Positions 1 to 12,514 of a stretch of 64,000 nt of DNA are shown here, piece after piece. Positions within the stretch are counted from its first letter, which is position 1, and each line of letters opens with the position of its first letter. The position numbers and the translations under genes were made by a program. This stretch comes from Acridotheres tristis. Lineage: Eukaryota > Chordata > Aves > Passeriformes > Sturnidae. Location of the stretch: assembly GCA_037013685.1 (NCBI GenBank), contig CM072884.1:110090048-110154047 (forward strand), in the 5' to 3' direction. The notes under the pieces were generated by a model that was given only the letters and a program-made list of their open reading frames with translations, had not been told where the DNA came from and did no database searches.

Positions 1-1777
1 TAATGACTCCTCTGAAAGGTGTAGGTGCCAGGAGGTAATTAAGCCTGCAGCCTCACTTTGTCAGCCTCGGCTTTCAGGTGCTTGAATTCCTGAGCTGTCA
101 CAGCACTGGTGTGACAGGTTCCCCTGTGCCTCCTCCAAGGTGCCTTTCAGGCTGCTGGGGAAATCCCTCCTCACCTGGAGGTGTCACCCGGTGCCAACCA
201 CACCTCTGCCACTGCAAATGGGGAAGTCACGGGTGATCCCAGGCTGTGCAAGGCTGTAATGCCTGCTCAGAGCTCAGGGCATGCCAGCCTGCAGCACCGG
301 CACAGGCTGGACTGCTCGGCAAGGTCTGGCCAGGCTGGCTGCTCCTGGGGTGCACAGACACTGCAAAGCTCCAGCCTCCAGCTTTCCCTGGTGCTGAGGA
401 GCCTCGTTACTCCTGAGCAAAGCATCAGAGGTGCTGAGGCAGAGAAGATGATGGTGGCCACTTCAAGAGGTGACCTACACCTACACTCACACCCACCTTC
501 CCTGGGTTCTGCCCCAAATAAAATTACTTCAGGCAATATCTTCACTAAACCTGCAGGAACTTGATTGCTGAGACAGATAGTAAGTGCTGCTGGGGAAATG
601 GGTGTGTTCTGAAAGTCTCTGTTGCCCAGTGATTGACTCTTGGTTAATAAAGCAATCAGAGCAGTAAAATATAGCCAATGGAGTTCAGATAGGGCTGAAA
701 TCCTGCTCCTAGCGGAACCCAGCCTCCTGACAGACTGACAGCTGCTAAAATTGGCTGGCAGATTATTGGACATTACAACTGGTATATGCAGTAACCGGGC
801 AGATGATGTTAATTGTGGCTGAACAGAGGCCAAAGGCTTGTGATGTGCCAGGAGTGTTATTTCAGGTATTGAGGTTTCTTATTCTGGAAATCAATTATTA
901 TTGACCTGGACAGACAAGAGAAGAAAAGATTAAAAACAATTATTAGCAAACATTAAAGGTAAGAAAGTTGGCCTGACTCATTGAAAGCAGTAGGAGCTTT
1001 CAATGCACTGAGAATGAATTTTAATGTTTCCTTTTACTCCATGCAGTAGTGAAAGAGTGGGAAGCGAAACAAAGGCTGTGATACTAGATCATGAGCTATC
1101 TCCATACATGATTTTCAGTTTTCCATACTTGGCATTTTTACTTGGGTTTGCTAAAACTGGATTTGTGAATCACCCACTGCAGATTCATACTCCTCTCAGG
1201 ACGCTTGTCCTCAGCTGGTTGGATTTTTTTTAATCCAAAAGCACATGCTATTAAAGTTTCCTTCTTTTGCAGCCTGCTGAGCTTTTCTGAGCATCCCCCT
1301 TCTGCTCTAAAACACAGCAGCCAGCCTCAGATGTTCTGTGGCAATGTGCAATTGTTCCTGTTATTGTCCACAGGTTCGTGCTCCCAGTAAAGTCGATGCC
1401 AGTTGTGCTGATGGAATACAATTGGAATGTGTTTCAGAGGATGGGAGGACAGCACTGAGTACTGTTGATGCCTCCAGCCCAGTATAGGAATCCTATTTGC
1501 CTGGAGTCCATTGTCACTGGGGGGACATCAGCAGAAGGGAGGCAACGTGGGGACACTTGGCTGGTGGCCACACTTTGGCCGTGTGGGGCACGTGGGCTCT
1601 CCTGTGACCTGCAGCTTTGAGGACAGGCAGCCCTGGCACTGACTGCAGGACAGAAACATCTCACCCAGCCCTGTGGAGATGTCCCTGCTTGGGCAGGTGT
1701 CCCAAAACTTTTGCTGCTCAGCCTGAGTCTCCATGATCATGCATTTCTGGCACTGTGTCCTGGGATACAATGTAAAG
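1..1777. other. PDE9A intron 1: no recognised features
   Basis: Unique sequence with no exon or repeat family that I can support. The overlapping frames at 181-564 (+) and 267-833 (-) are chance. Confidence 0.5.
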
Positions 1778-2330
1778 ATGTGCCCAAAATATGTATTCTA
1801 TCAGCATCTGTTGCAACCAGGTGGGGCAGTGATCTTGATCTCTGGAGGGAGAGACTCTCTGCTAATGGGCCATCTGTTAAGAACCAGGAGAGGCAGTGTT
1901 CTTGATCTTTTCCACAACCCATCCTTCCTCCAGGGAACTATCTCCTGTCAATGGGCCATTGAGTCCCAGTGCATGACTGATAAAATGACATCATCCCACT
2001 GGGAGATGCTCCAGCCAGGGGGAGGAGCCAAGCATTTCCTACCTAGATAAAAAATGGGATTTGGAGCACCAAGGCAGCCCTTACCCACTGGTTTCCAGAG
2101 GACAAGAGCTACCAGATCTTTCCATAGGATCATTATTTCAACAAGACCACTTCATCTGGACTGCTACCACCACCCTAACTAGCGGGGTGTCAGGTTGTAT
2201 CCTGACTCTGTCAGTGGTTTTCTTTAGTACTATTGCATGTATTTTATTTTTCTCTTTTTTTCGTATTAAATTGTATTTCTGACTTGGAGTCTCTCAGTCT
2301 CTCACTGGTTTTGCTTTCAAATCATTACAC
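1778..2330 (+). mobile_element. Probable solo LTR of a passerine-type endogenous retrovirus (unrelated to copies A/B)
   Basis: The stretch has a promoter-like and polyadenylation-like end: 'gccagggggaggagccaagc', then 'cctagataaaaaatggg' and, about 220 bp later, 'cgtattaaattgtatttct' before 'tctctcactggttttgcttt'. The internal duplicated motif 'aatgggccat' and the overall layout fit LTRs known from songbird genomes. I could not find a target-site duplication, so the edges are approximate and the family is inferred. Confidence 0.6.
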
Positions 2331-3046
2331 ACTGTCTGGTGGTCTGATCCACAAATTTCCCCTCCCTTCAGACCTGTCTCAGCTGTCTCTGACCCACAGT
2401 CATCTTGCTGAGGTCCCTGTGGGTGACAAGCCACTGCTGAGATGTGTCTCAAGGACCTCATTCCCTGCATTAAGGCCTGGTGCTGGAAGATATCCCTGCT
2501 TAGGAGAAGATTGAGATCTTGCATAACAGAGGCCAAAGCCAGGAGACCACAGCAGTTCCTCCAGCTCTGCTCTAAGATCGTGCATGTACGGGATTTCCTG
2601 TAATGAAATTCCAGGTTTCCTCATAATACACATTTTAAAAGTGCATAGTCATGAATGTCAGCCCAAAAAATCCAGGGATGAAGAAGAAGATACAGGAACT
2701 CTAATATTGCCTGGTGGCATGAAAGTCTCCTGCAAGACCAGTCAACACAAGACACTCAGTTTGTGAAAGCAAAGGCAGAACTGAAATCATGTCTGAGCAG
2801 AGTCACAGCAGTGACAAACCACATGGGAAAGGGAAACAGAGGCCTCAGCTTCAGCTTGTAGATTGATGACTAATTGCCAAGAAGAAAATCAGCCACATAT
2901 AAACCCTGTTAACTGCATTTCCCTTGGATTTGTGCCAAGAGGAAAAGGCTATATTCCTGAAAAGCCATGCAACATTTGCAAACAGGTTTTTTTTTTTCCC
3001 CCTGAGAGTTAACATGATTTCATACTTCTGTCCTTGCTGTTGTTAC
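2331..3046. other. PDE9A intron 1: sequence between LTR and CR1
   Basis: No supported feature. It may include diverged repeat sequence continuous with the LTR, but I cannot assign it. Confidence 0.4.
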
Positions 3047-3210
3047 CAAAACCTCTGAGATGGTGGATGGCCCATCCAGGGGTACCTTCAAGGCCACGTT
3101 GGATGGGTCTCTGAGGAACCTGATCAACTTGAAAATGTCCCTGCTCATTGCAGGGGTTTGAACTACACCCTTAAGGGTCCCTTCCAACCCAATTCTATGA
3201 TTCTGCAACA
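3047..3210 (+). mobile_element. CR1 LINE 3' tail, plus strand
   Basis: Typical CR1 3' text: 'ccacgttggatgggtctctg', 'gtccctgctcattgcagggg', 'agggtcccttccaacccaat' and the terminal 'tctatgattctg'. It is about 165 bp, truncated at the 5' side as usual for CR1, and followed by an A-rich tract. Confidence 0.9.
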
Positions 3211-3211
3211 C

Positions 3212-6087
3212 CTAGAAAAAAAAAAAAAAAGACAGGAAAAGCAGCCTTCTCTGAAGGTTTAACTTGTCTGTGTCAAGGAGTTTCCATCAAGATCAAGGAG
3301 CAGCCATTCAATTTTAGTGGGCAGTGTTCTGCCAGCCCTGGAAAGCAACGTGACACAAACTGGGGGAAAGCAGAATGAATAATAACTGAGGCTTTCTGGA
3401 GTGGAATAACATTTTGATGAGGCATGCAGGGACTGCAAAGTAGGACAGCGTGGTTCCATGGGGATGCCAGGACTGGCCCTCAATTCTGTGGGACTGGTTT
3501 CTTTGCTGAAAACAGTTCTGCTTTTTTTTTTGAACCATTTTCGTCTGAAATAAGGAGACATTGTCTCTTAATCCACAGTATCCACCTCTGGTCTAGGACA
3601 AGGATTTGAAAATCACTCTTGGGAAGATCAAGGATTAAGAGCCCAGGTGTTCTGGGCTGGCTTTCCCACTTGGAGAGGAGTTCAGATAAAGACTGTGATG
3701 GAGATTTTACTAAAGGACCATTGTGCACAGTTTACAAATAATCACATTATATTTTGCCTTCAGATAGGATAGGTAAAAACACATCTTACAAATCCAATTT
3801 CTGTTCTATATTTGATCCTCAGAACAACTAATCCTTTCTGTAAACAGCAAACTCTGTCCAGAACATTATCCTGTTCTGATCTGCTGTCTGTAATTGGGTA
3901 TTCTTCCAAGAATTTAACTTCTGTTTGATTATTTTTATTTTACCCTAGTAAAATTCCCAAATAAAAAATGTAAAAATATTTTTGAAGCCACTGTACCCTC
4001 AGTTTCCAGTTCTACTTTTTTTCTTCTGGTTTCAACCTGCTGTCCTCAATACTTTAGCACTCGGTCATGTCTTTCATTCAGCTCAGTGAGCAATGTTCAG
4101 AGTCAGGGCTGAAATTGCAGACTTTAAACAATCTAAATTACAGTCTTTCACTAATGAGAATGGGGGATGCTATGTCAGAAAAGATTCTAGTAAAACTCAG
4201 TTATGTATCTGGCATGGACTGTGAAAATTGCTACTGCTTCTGTAAGAGCAGTTTTCATGGAGGATTTCTGAACTATTAAGGCAGAAGGTTCATGTGAAAT
4301 TTTTCATTGTGATTTTCCCTGTCTTTCCAGAGGTGTTTGTCATCTATATCAAAAGGAAGAAAAATCCAGAATTTGAGGTATCCCTCTGTGGGAATCACTA
4401 GAAGGAATTAATATTTCTCGACATGGGAGCAAATAGGTCCTTCTCAAAAAATATCCATAAATGTCCTCTCTGTCATGATCCCCAATATCCAAAAGAAGCT
4501 TTACCTAAAATTCCATATTTAAAAACATTCCAGCCTTCTCATTCTTTAAACTCAGATACAAACATAGCATCAGCCCAACTGTACCCAAACTCCCCGTCTC
4601 CTTTTTTTATTTCTCCCACTAATTAACAGCTGGTATTCAGAAAACCACTCATTTATCTGAGCTCTGAATGTTAGGCAGCATTAAAAATAGTCTGCCAGAT
4701 TCACCATCTGTTTGATACAGTGGGAGCTTCTCTAAGAGAAGAACAGAAAACCAGTGCATGTGTGCATGTCCATGTGTGGGGGAGAAAACACGAGAGCCCT
4801 CAGCTGAGGCTCTGAGCAAAAATGAAAACTCCCCCGAGCTCCTCAAACACTGACTCTGTTAGAAGATGAGAAGTGTGGCAGATATTTTGTCCCAAAAGCC
4901 ACAGCTCTGTAATCCTGCTGATTCACACTTTTGGGCAGGGACGTGGCTTGAGAATGTTCATTTCAACATGAAATGTATGGGTGGGGTTTGTCTGATGTGC
5001 TTTTAACCATCCACAGGCTCAGCATCTCTCCAGTGTCTCCCTGCCAGGTGCCCTCTGTTGCCAGAAGAAAAGGAGATGTCCAAATTAGCCCACATATCTC
5101 CAAAACCCCCTTTAGGATGGGATGAATCATGCCCTGGAGATGCCACCTGCCTCCCCAGTGATTGCAGGGGAGCCTGCATGGCTCTCCTGGAGCAGCCATC
5201 ACTCCCTTTGGGATGCCTGTGGTTAATCCTGCTCGTTTCCTTATCGTATACATTGCCCTAAATAAATAAAGAGGAGCTGCCAGACAGAGCTGACATACCA
5301 GGATCCCGAGGCATGTGGCAAGTGATAAGTCACAATTCCCACCCCTGTAGCATCTCTGAAAAGAGAGCTGTGGGAAAAGAGATTTTCCTCTTTTTAGGAA
5401 AGAAAAATGTCTATGATGCACTCATAGATGAGTGAGCCCAGAACAGTCTTGCAGATTGTCCACTGAGAGGGGCAGCATGACAGAGGCTGGATCTTTCACT
5501 GTGAGCAAAGAAGGATCTCAGTAATTTTTAGAGTCACTAGGGCTTATAGAGAGATTACATTCAAGAGAAATTTTGCAACCTACTGACCTTACTAAGAGAC
5601 ATATTGCAAATATTCCATCTGTGAGTACTAATTATTAATGGCAGAACACAACCAGGAACCAGCAAGGCTGATTGTGAGGGGTCAGGTCTTCTGCAGCAGA
5701 AAAAAAGCCCACTTCATATAAGTATCTCAACCTTTAACAAACAACACGAATGTCTATATTCTGGATTTTCTTAACACAAGAAGGGCACACATTTGCTGCT
5801 AATGGAGTACTAAGTGCAATTAACCCTGCAGCACACAAATGCATGAGGCATGAAGTGTTTTGTAAACTGGATAATAGGGATGCTTGAGCATCAAATGTTC
5901 TCAGTAGCTGTGAGTGAAGCTTCTTGTTTCCAAGCTGTTCACATGATTAAAGTTTGACATTGGACCTGGCTTGGTAATAGAGGATTGTTAGAAGGAAAAT
6001 GTTAATTAATGGAGTGAGGAAAAGCAGGTTTGAGGAGAGACCAGCAAAAGGCTGACTTGAATCTATATAAGCAAGTCCATGAGGAAG
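3212..6087. other. PDE9A intron 1: no recognised features
   Basis: Unique AT-moderate sequence. I see no exon, repeat family or structure beyond short A/T runs. Confidence 0.55.
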
Positions 6088-6091
6088 GTTC

Positions 6092-6537
6092 TGATGCCTT
6101 GAGAGGCTGACCTGGAGCAGAGGCTAGACAGTGTTGAAGGATTAAAGTAGGGATTTATTAAAAAGCCTTCAAAGGATGCACCTTGGGCAGTACAAGAGCC
6201 TGGCCAGGGCTCCACCCAAAATGGACCCAAGACGGACCCTGAGTCATGAGTTTTCACACTTTTATAAGTTTTGGTCCATTTCCATATTGGGGCTCATTGT
6301 CCAATTCCAGCTCCAGGTTCTGCAGTCCCATCCTCCCAGATTCTCTCCTCAGTTCTCTGCTGTTTGCACTTTTTGGGGCTGAAGCTGCAGCGTGTCCTTG
6401 GTTCTGGGGCTGGAAAAGGATTGTTCTGTGTGCCTGAGCTGGGAGGAGAACTTGCTAACACTCCATATGAAGTTCAGAGTCATGCACTAAGGCAATACAG
6501 AATCTGGAAAATATGAAAGATGAAACTTAAGGCATCA
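6092..6537 (-). mobile_element. Solo LTR of an avian endogenous retrovirus (copy A), minus strand, 4-bp target duplication
   Basis: The 446-bp element has TG...CA ends within an imperfect terminal inverted repeat (TGATGCCTT / AAGGCATCA) and is flanked by GTTC on both sides (6088-6091 and 6538-6541). On the minus strand it has a TATA-like box (AACTTATAAA region) and an AATAAA at 6154-6159 near its end, as expected for U3-R-U5. It aligns end to end with copy B at 57183-57602. No gag, pol or env sequence adjoins it. Confidence 0.85.
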
Positions 6538-9084
6538 GTTCTAGAAACAGAATAATTTTGTCTTGTTTGTGAGGAGCCAGAAGAGTTGTATATGAGGAGA
6601 ATAAGCTATATTTGGCTGGTCTAAACCCATAGGTAACACCAGAGTTACCTATGAGAAAAGTGTTAGACTGAGAGTGTTAAACTTACACTTTGGACTAGTG
6701 TGAACATAAACTGTAATAAATATAATACACTGAGTGTGACTTCACAAAGATAAACAAGTAAAAGATAAACAAAGATAAACAAGGTAAACAAGCCTTGCTG
6801 AGTGATGGGTATGGAAGAATTTTGGAGCTGTGCTGGGATTATGGTTTGGTCCCCTAAATGCTTTGGGGAAGAAGGAAAAGGGGGAGTAGGGGACAGAGAG
6901 GCCCATGTGTGATGCTATCTTTCATGTTTTTAAAAGCATGGGTTTAAGTCATGTTTGCTCCTTAAAATGTTTGAGTGCTGCTATGTGACAGAGTTCAAGG
7001 AACCTGCTGCTCATTTTGTGCTGCTTCACAAGAACAAGCAGCCACCCCCAGTTCATCAGGGCCAGCTAAAGTGAGAAACTTAGCCAAGACCTGACCAGAC
7101 TCAGGCTGTGCCACCTTTTACCCTCCCACACCCACAGAGGTCTTCCAGCATTAAGAAAATGGCCTTGATCCCACAAAAACATTCACCATGCTAAAGCAGG
7201 ATGTGGCACAGAGCAGCTCCAGGGGTGTCTGTGTCCTGACTGCCATGAACACCCACCCTCTGCACCCCTTTTGGCAGCTGAAAGGATTCCCTGAATCCTC
7301 AGTCCAAACAGACACAGGATGGGGTCCATGCTTGCCTTGCTGAGTTGAAAGAATCATCAGGATTCAAAAATTCTCCATCGCCTTGACGGGATCATCACGC
7401 CATTATTTCTTCTGCTGTGTTTTGTTTTTCATCTAAATCCAGTTTTGCAGGTTAAAAATAGCCTGGTGAGCCTTGGAAAAAATCTGTTGGCTTTACTAGA
7501 ATCTGGGCATTTATACCACAGATGCTGCTGCTGTAATTGAAAAGAAAATCTCACGTGACAGAAGCGATTTCTGTGCGCTGATGTTTCGATGCAACAACCA
7601 CGGCACCAATGCTCAGTCTGAGCCTTGTCCTGTTTGTTTGGGACCTCAGGCCAAGAGGAACAATGGCTGTGGATGGCTCAGTGTCCTGCAACACAAGTCA
7701 GGTCAGTAGGCACCCAGAAAGCTTGAGCTCAATGCATTTCTTTGAGGGAAAAAAAAAAAGGCAAATTTTCTGCTTAACATCCAGAATGACTCATTAAACC
7801 AGCAAAATTACTCCAAAATTCTTTACTTGCTTTCTGAGGAAAATACCACTGAGTGATTTCATAGAATCCTTGACAAAGGCAACAGTCCTTTTTTTCCAGT
7901 TACTTCAGGCTCTGTAGCCCACTGATTTTCCATACTTGTTACAAATATGATGTTGATTAAGACACTGGAGACAGAAATCCTCTTGAAACAAGCCTTTTTC
8001 TCAGAGGAGCTCCTTAAAACCTTGCAAGCAAAGCCACTACCCTGTGACATTTGGAAAGGAGAGCCATGAAGCCACCCTGCTGGGAATAAGGCCACTGGTT
8101 GGTTCTGCTCTGCTACCATTTAAATCTCAAAGGTCAAAAGAAAATGTTCCCAGTAGTTTCTCCATGGAAAAAAAATTGGGCATGAGCTGGGGAATGTTTT
8201 TTGTTTTTTTTTCTGGTGGATTTTTAATTCAAAACAGACTCCATAGGAATTTTTCTTCAAAGCGCAGCCAAAGGGTTAATAACAGGATGAAGGAAAATAA
8301 GACTCCAGATCTGGCTTAAATTTGGCACCTCTCCACTGATGTTGGGGGTCTGGGTGCTCGACCCCATCTAGTGGCACTCCAGGAGCTAGGAGAAATCCCA
8401 GCCCATGGTGGTTTGTCGAGATCACCTTATCCTGCACAAAACACAGCCACGGCTTCCCCTTGCCCTGCTGTCTCCTGCTGTGCCTGGCAGCAGAGCAAGC
8501 TGTGGCAGGGCTGGCACACGGAGATGTTTCCCTGTGTGCCCAGCCCCACGTGCTCCTGAGAAGTGCAGAGGCAGGTGTGTGTCCAAGCAGATGGGTGATG
8601 GAGATAAATAAACTGAAAATTTCCAATGTAATTCTATTAATTATAGTTATTATTGAGTATAATTCTAATTATATTTCTAGTATAATTCTAATATAATTCT
8701 AAAGTTTCTAAATAAACTTAGAAATAAATAAACTGAGCAGCACTTGTTTCCCCCAGGTGTGCACCCCTTTATGTGGGGACTGGATATGAGAGGGTTACAC
8801 TGGAATTTTATTTGTCACCCAGCTCCAAGAACAAGTGACCTCTTTGAAGCAGGTTTGTGCAGAGCCCTGGATGGGGAGTGTGGCTGTAATCCCACAGCCC
8901 CTGCATGACCATTCCTCTGCCAGTCTGCTGGGCTGGGCTGGGCCACCTCAGCTCCCTCCTAAAGCTGCCCCAGCCTGGAGAGGTGTTCAGCCAACTCTGC
9001 CCACTGGAGCAGAGCCCAGCGCTGTGGTCAGCTTTGGTGAAGACAATTTTGTGCCTGGCTGTGCCTCTGGAAGGTCAGTTTACT
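6538..9084. other. PDE9A intron 1: unannotated stretch with minor repeats
   Basis: It contains a perfect hairpin at 6628-6653, a short AGATAAACAA-type tandem repeat at about 6745-6792, and an AT-rich patch at 8600-8740 flanked by two copies of 'aaataaataaactga'-like text. I see no exon. Confidence 0.55.
6628..6653. repeat. Perfect 10-bp inverted repeat (hairpin, 6-nt loop)
   Basis: CATAGGTAAC (6628-6637) and GTTACCTATG (6644-6653) are exact reverse complements around the loop ACCAGA. It lies about 90 bp from the LTR at 6092-6537. Confidence 0.85.
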
Positions 9085-9805
9085 TCAGTCCCCTCTTCTC
9101 CAGTCTGAATAGACCAAGTGACCTCAGCTGCTCCTCATACAGCTTCCCCTCAAAACCTTTCACCATCCTCATGGCCTTCCTTGGGACACTCTCTAATAGT
9201 TTAATGACTTTTTTATACTGTGGTGCTCCAAACTGCTCCCATCACTCGAGGTGAGGCTGCCCCAGCCCAGAGCAGAGCAGGACAATCCCCTCCCCTGCCC
9301 CAATGTGCCTGATGTCCCCAGGACAGGGATGTCCCTCCTGCCAAAGCACTGCTGATTCATACTCAAATTTCTATCAACCAGGACTCCCAGGTCCCTTTCC
9401 TGGGTGCTGGTCTTCAGCATCTCATTCTCCAGTCTATGCACACAGCCAGGGTTACCCCATCCCAGGTGGAGAATCCTTCATTTTCCCTTGCTGAACTTCA
9501 TACAGTTGGTGATTGCCCAGCCCTCAAATTTGTCAAGGTCTCTCTGCAGGGCCTCTCAACAGCTCCTCCCAATTTAGTGTGATCTGCAAACTTTTTTAGT
9601 TTTCATTAGAGTCCTGTGTCCAGGTTGTTGATGAGGGTGTTGAAAATCACAGGAGCCCTCCAGAATGACACCAGTGACAGGACACCAGCCTGATGTCACC
9701 CTGTTCACTACCCCTTGTGCCTGACCTGTGAGCCACTTGCTCACCCATCACTCCACACAGTTACCCAGCTGTGGGCTGGACATTTTGTCCAGAAGGATAT
9801 TGTGA
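9085..9805 (-). mobile_element. CR1 LINE fragment including end of reverse-transcriptase ORF, minus strand
   Basis: The minus strand encodes pieces of CR1 ORF2, for example MLKTSTQERDLGVLVDRNLS, followed by the CR1 region whose plus-strand reading is 'cccctcttctccagtctgaa', 'tactgtggtgctccaaactg' and 'tcaaggtctctctgcaggg'. At about 720 bp it is the longest CR1 copy here. Frames are broken by stops and small indels, so it is dead. It lies within PDE9A intron 1, same orientation as the gene. Confidence 0.85.
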
Positions 9806-12015
9806 GACAGAAATGGACTCCAGCCCTTCCTCTGGGACGTGCTGGCACCGGCGTGGTCCTGCTTTCAACCAGTGATGCCTCCTTTATTTGAATAACTCCT
9901 GGGAAGGGTTTCAAAGCCAGCCAACTCTTCTTTCATAATCAGCAGGTCCCTCTGCCCTCCCTGCTGTGCCCCTCTGGACCTGCCAGCATACAAACCTACT
10001 TAGTTTAATTCCATCTCCTGCTGCAGAGCACTTTGCAGGGCTCAGGGTCCCGGAGGAGGCTCCCTGGGCTGGATTTGTCCCTTCCTTTACCCCGGCACCG
10101 AGGTGAAAAAACAACTTCTCCCAAAGTCAACAGCACACCCTGCGGCTGCACCGGAGGAAATTCAGGATGAGGCCATGGAAACACAAAAATTGCCTCTGAA
10201 CAGTTGCAAGCACAAGCAGTGCTGGGGTAGGATGCCCAGTTCTCATTGGGGCTGAGCCCTTTCAAATTCAACAAGTGCTGTTATAACAAAGCTCGTACCT
10301 CGTTATTGGTTGACAAGAAGCTTAGCATTGATTTAATGAGTTCCCTTTAGAAGTCTCCACTGCTGCATTCCTTGGAAGATTAAGGGCTGCTGCTTTATCC
10401 CCCCTCCCTTCTGCTTCTTTCTAATGATATTACTGAGAAGGCAGGAGAATGTGAGATATGCCCTGCTTACCGCTGGATGAACCCCATTTACACGGCATTT
10501 TTACTTCAGGAATCCTTCCAAACATTACACAGGCGGGATTTTACATCTAACAAAAGAAACAGATAACATTTATCCAGCTTAAACCCCCTTAATGCTGCTT
10601 GAGTTTGCATTTGCTTTCTCATGTGACTGTGCCTCTAGTGTTAAAAGTACTCTCCAGAGGCTGGTTGGAGAAATGATGTTTTGGTTTTTTTTAATCCAGC
10701 ATAGATGACAAACACTGTGCATTACCGACATCTATGGAAACACTCACCACCCTTTCGAAATGCCAAAATATTTTTTTGTACTGAACTGTACAAAAGGTAC
10801 CAGGAGGCTCCATTCAATCCATGCTTCGGGAGGCCACCAGGCAACCGATATATTAAACCCTGGAAAAAGAGAATCAGTGCCCTCAGCTCAGCAGAGCCGG
10901 CAGGCACAATCTCACGGCAGCACAGGGACCATCATCACGACTAAACCACGTCTAAGATGATCAAGAGGAGCAGCTTTCTCTGGGGAATCCGGCACAGATC
11001 TGGATTCTCCAAGGATTGTTCCTGAGGACACGACTTTGAGCGGTCGCCGTGGTTCTCCAGGGCGGTGATGGAGGGGATTTTGGAGGCGTATGTGGTGGGA
11101 TGGGACTGTGAGTACCAGCTCTCCATTCACCTCTGCGGCCACTCACACAGGAGAGGGAAGGGACAGGGCACCGCTGCTCTTTCCTTACCAAGAAGAAACG
11201 AAAGGCGAGGCTGGGTGAACCGAAAACTTAGAGCAGGAAGACGGGAGACATTTGAAATTTTGCAAATCAGAGTTTACTTGGAGCCTGGCAGCAGCCCTCT
11301 GTTACAGAAAAGGCATTTGGTTTGCTGCCAAAGAACTCCTGACAAAAAGAAGGGGGGAAAAAAAGACTTGCATAAAGGCGTCGGTATTGTTTGTGTTTAA
11401 AAGCAGTGGGCTGTCAGCTCGGCAGCGTGCGAGCTCTCCCTTTCAGCCAGGACACATTTCTCCCGCAGTTCTCCCCCAGCTTCGAACCGTGCTTAACCAA
11501 ACAAATGGCAGTGAAAGTTTTAATTACCGACATTTACTTTGGCTGGGGCGGCGGGGTCCCCGCGGCCGGCGGCGATGCAGCAGCATCGCACAAAGAGCCG
11601 GGCACCTGCCTGACCTTCGGGGGGTGATGCCCACGGCCAGGACAGAACCTGGGGCAGGCAGTCTCCAAGGGGCTCATCTGTACTCCCTCTGCCTGGGGGG
11701 GAAACCTCGCCCCAGGCTAAACTTTGTAAACACGGAGCGACGCTGCTCCAGCCAGCGAGACCGAGCATCCATCCCCACGCCGGCAGGGAGAGCTGGCAGC
11801 GACTCAGCGCTGGCAGCCCTCCCCTCTGACAGCCTCCCCTTCCCCTTTCAACAAACATCCGTGTACAAAGCAGAAGGCACGCAGGATCCCCCCCTTTCCC
11901 CTCCAAAAGGGATCCGGAGCCCGCTGGATGCGCTGCGGGATCGGCCGGGCAGTGCAGCCAGCACCGCCCGCAGCCGCGGCCGGAGACGCCACTTGGTGAA
12001 AAACAGCAAAAGTAC
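9806..12015. other. PDE9A intron 1, promoter-proximal part
   Basis: It follows the exon 1 donor. The right third is GC-rich (spill-over of the CpG island) and the left part is unremarkable. I looked for the PDE9A exon 2 residues (VIFSKYCNSSDIMDLFC in human) on the minus strand throughout 1-12015 and did not find them. Confidence 0.6.
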
Positions 12016-12170
12016 CTTTTGAATTCTTCCATCAATGTCCAAATAAATACATTTGGGCCGGTAAGTGGAGGAGGCAGATCCCATCTTGCTACAGCTGGGC
12101 TCTCACCGGACTTGTTTCCAGTGTCAATCAGAGCAGAAATTCAGGTTTGTCCTACCCAGCCGAGCCACCG
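11530..12170 (-). promoter_or_regulatory. PDE9A: CpG-rich promoter and first-exon region of PDE9A
   Basis: CpG density rises here, with peaks at 11545-11590 and 11920-11995, around the PDE9A first coding exon. Promoter elements and the start site cannot be pinned down, and no TATA box stands out. The 256-codon plus-strand frame at 11252-12022 crosses this island and I treat it as chance. Confidence 0.65.
12016..12084 (-). CDS. PDE9A: PDE9A coding exon 1 (cGMP-specific phosphodiesterase 9A), residues 1-23; gene continues beyond left edge
   Basis: The minus-strand ATG at 12084 opens [20 protein letters not shown] and IQK, then the donor AAAAG|GTACTT. This matches the first 23 residues of human PDE9A ([23 protein letters not shown]) with three changes, and the human exon also ends in phase 0 after IQK. 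PDE9A hydrolyses cGMP with high affinity; its HD-type catalytic domain is encoded by later exons, none found here. Position downstream of SLC37A1 on the same strand agrees with human 21q22.3 gene order. Gly2 with Ser6 fits the N-myristoylation pattern only loosely. The short match is distinctive and I am confident of the identity. Confidence 0.93.
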
Positions 12171-12494
12171 CTGCCTGACAGTTTGGTGTCCCCGCTCTTC
12201 TGGATCCCACTGTACTCTCATTCTGGGAAGGTCCCTCCTCTAACATGCATGCATTTTGCTGTGCCTCTGTCTCTCTCTGCCACCTCCTTTTAGTTTCGCT
12301 TCCCTCCAAATCCAGCTGCCTCGGACCGGGAAAGACACAGGCTCCAGATGCTGCCTGCAAACCCCCTCTCCATTCCCATGGCAACAACCCCTCTTGGCTT
12401 TAAGGCTGAGAGCTGCTGGGCATCCGCATTGGGGCTCTGACCCTGGCACTGACCAGCTCCTGTCATGCACAAGATCAAGTGGCATTTATCCCTC

Positions 12495-12514
12495 GGGATG
12501 GGGGGTGGGGGGTG
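12495..12514 (+). other. G-quadruplex-prone tract upstream of PDE9A
   Basis: The plus strand reads GGGATGGGGGGTGGGGGGTG, which gives at least four runs of three G with 1-2-nt loops. It lies about 410 nt upstream of the PDE9A start codon, on the strand opposite to the coding sense. Confidence 0.6.

Noticed and set aside
9193..9441. Minus-strand protein-like frame resembling a reverse transcriptase tail
   Set aside because: It is part of a degraded CR1 LINE, so it is reported as a mobile element and not a host gene.
10440..10500. Donor-like GTAAGC on the minus strand that might mark PDE9A exon 2
   Set aside because: The preceding codons do not match the PDE9A exon 2 residues and there is no matching acceptor.
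11252..12022. 256-codon plus-strand frame across the PDE9A first exon
   Set aside because: It has no recognisable domain, runs antisense to a verified PDE9A exon and overlaps other open frames in GC-rich DNA.
12058..12070. Strong plus-strand donor-like CCGGTAAGT inside PDE9A exon 1
   Set aside because: It is antisense to a conserved coding exon and no supporting plus-strand exon can be defined.
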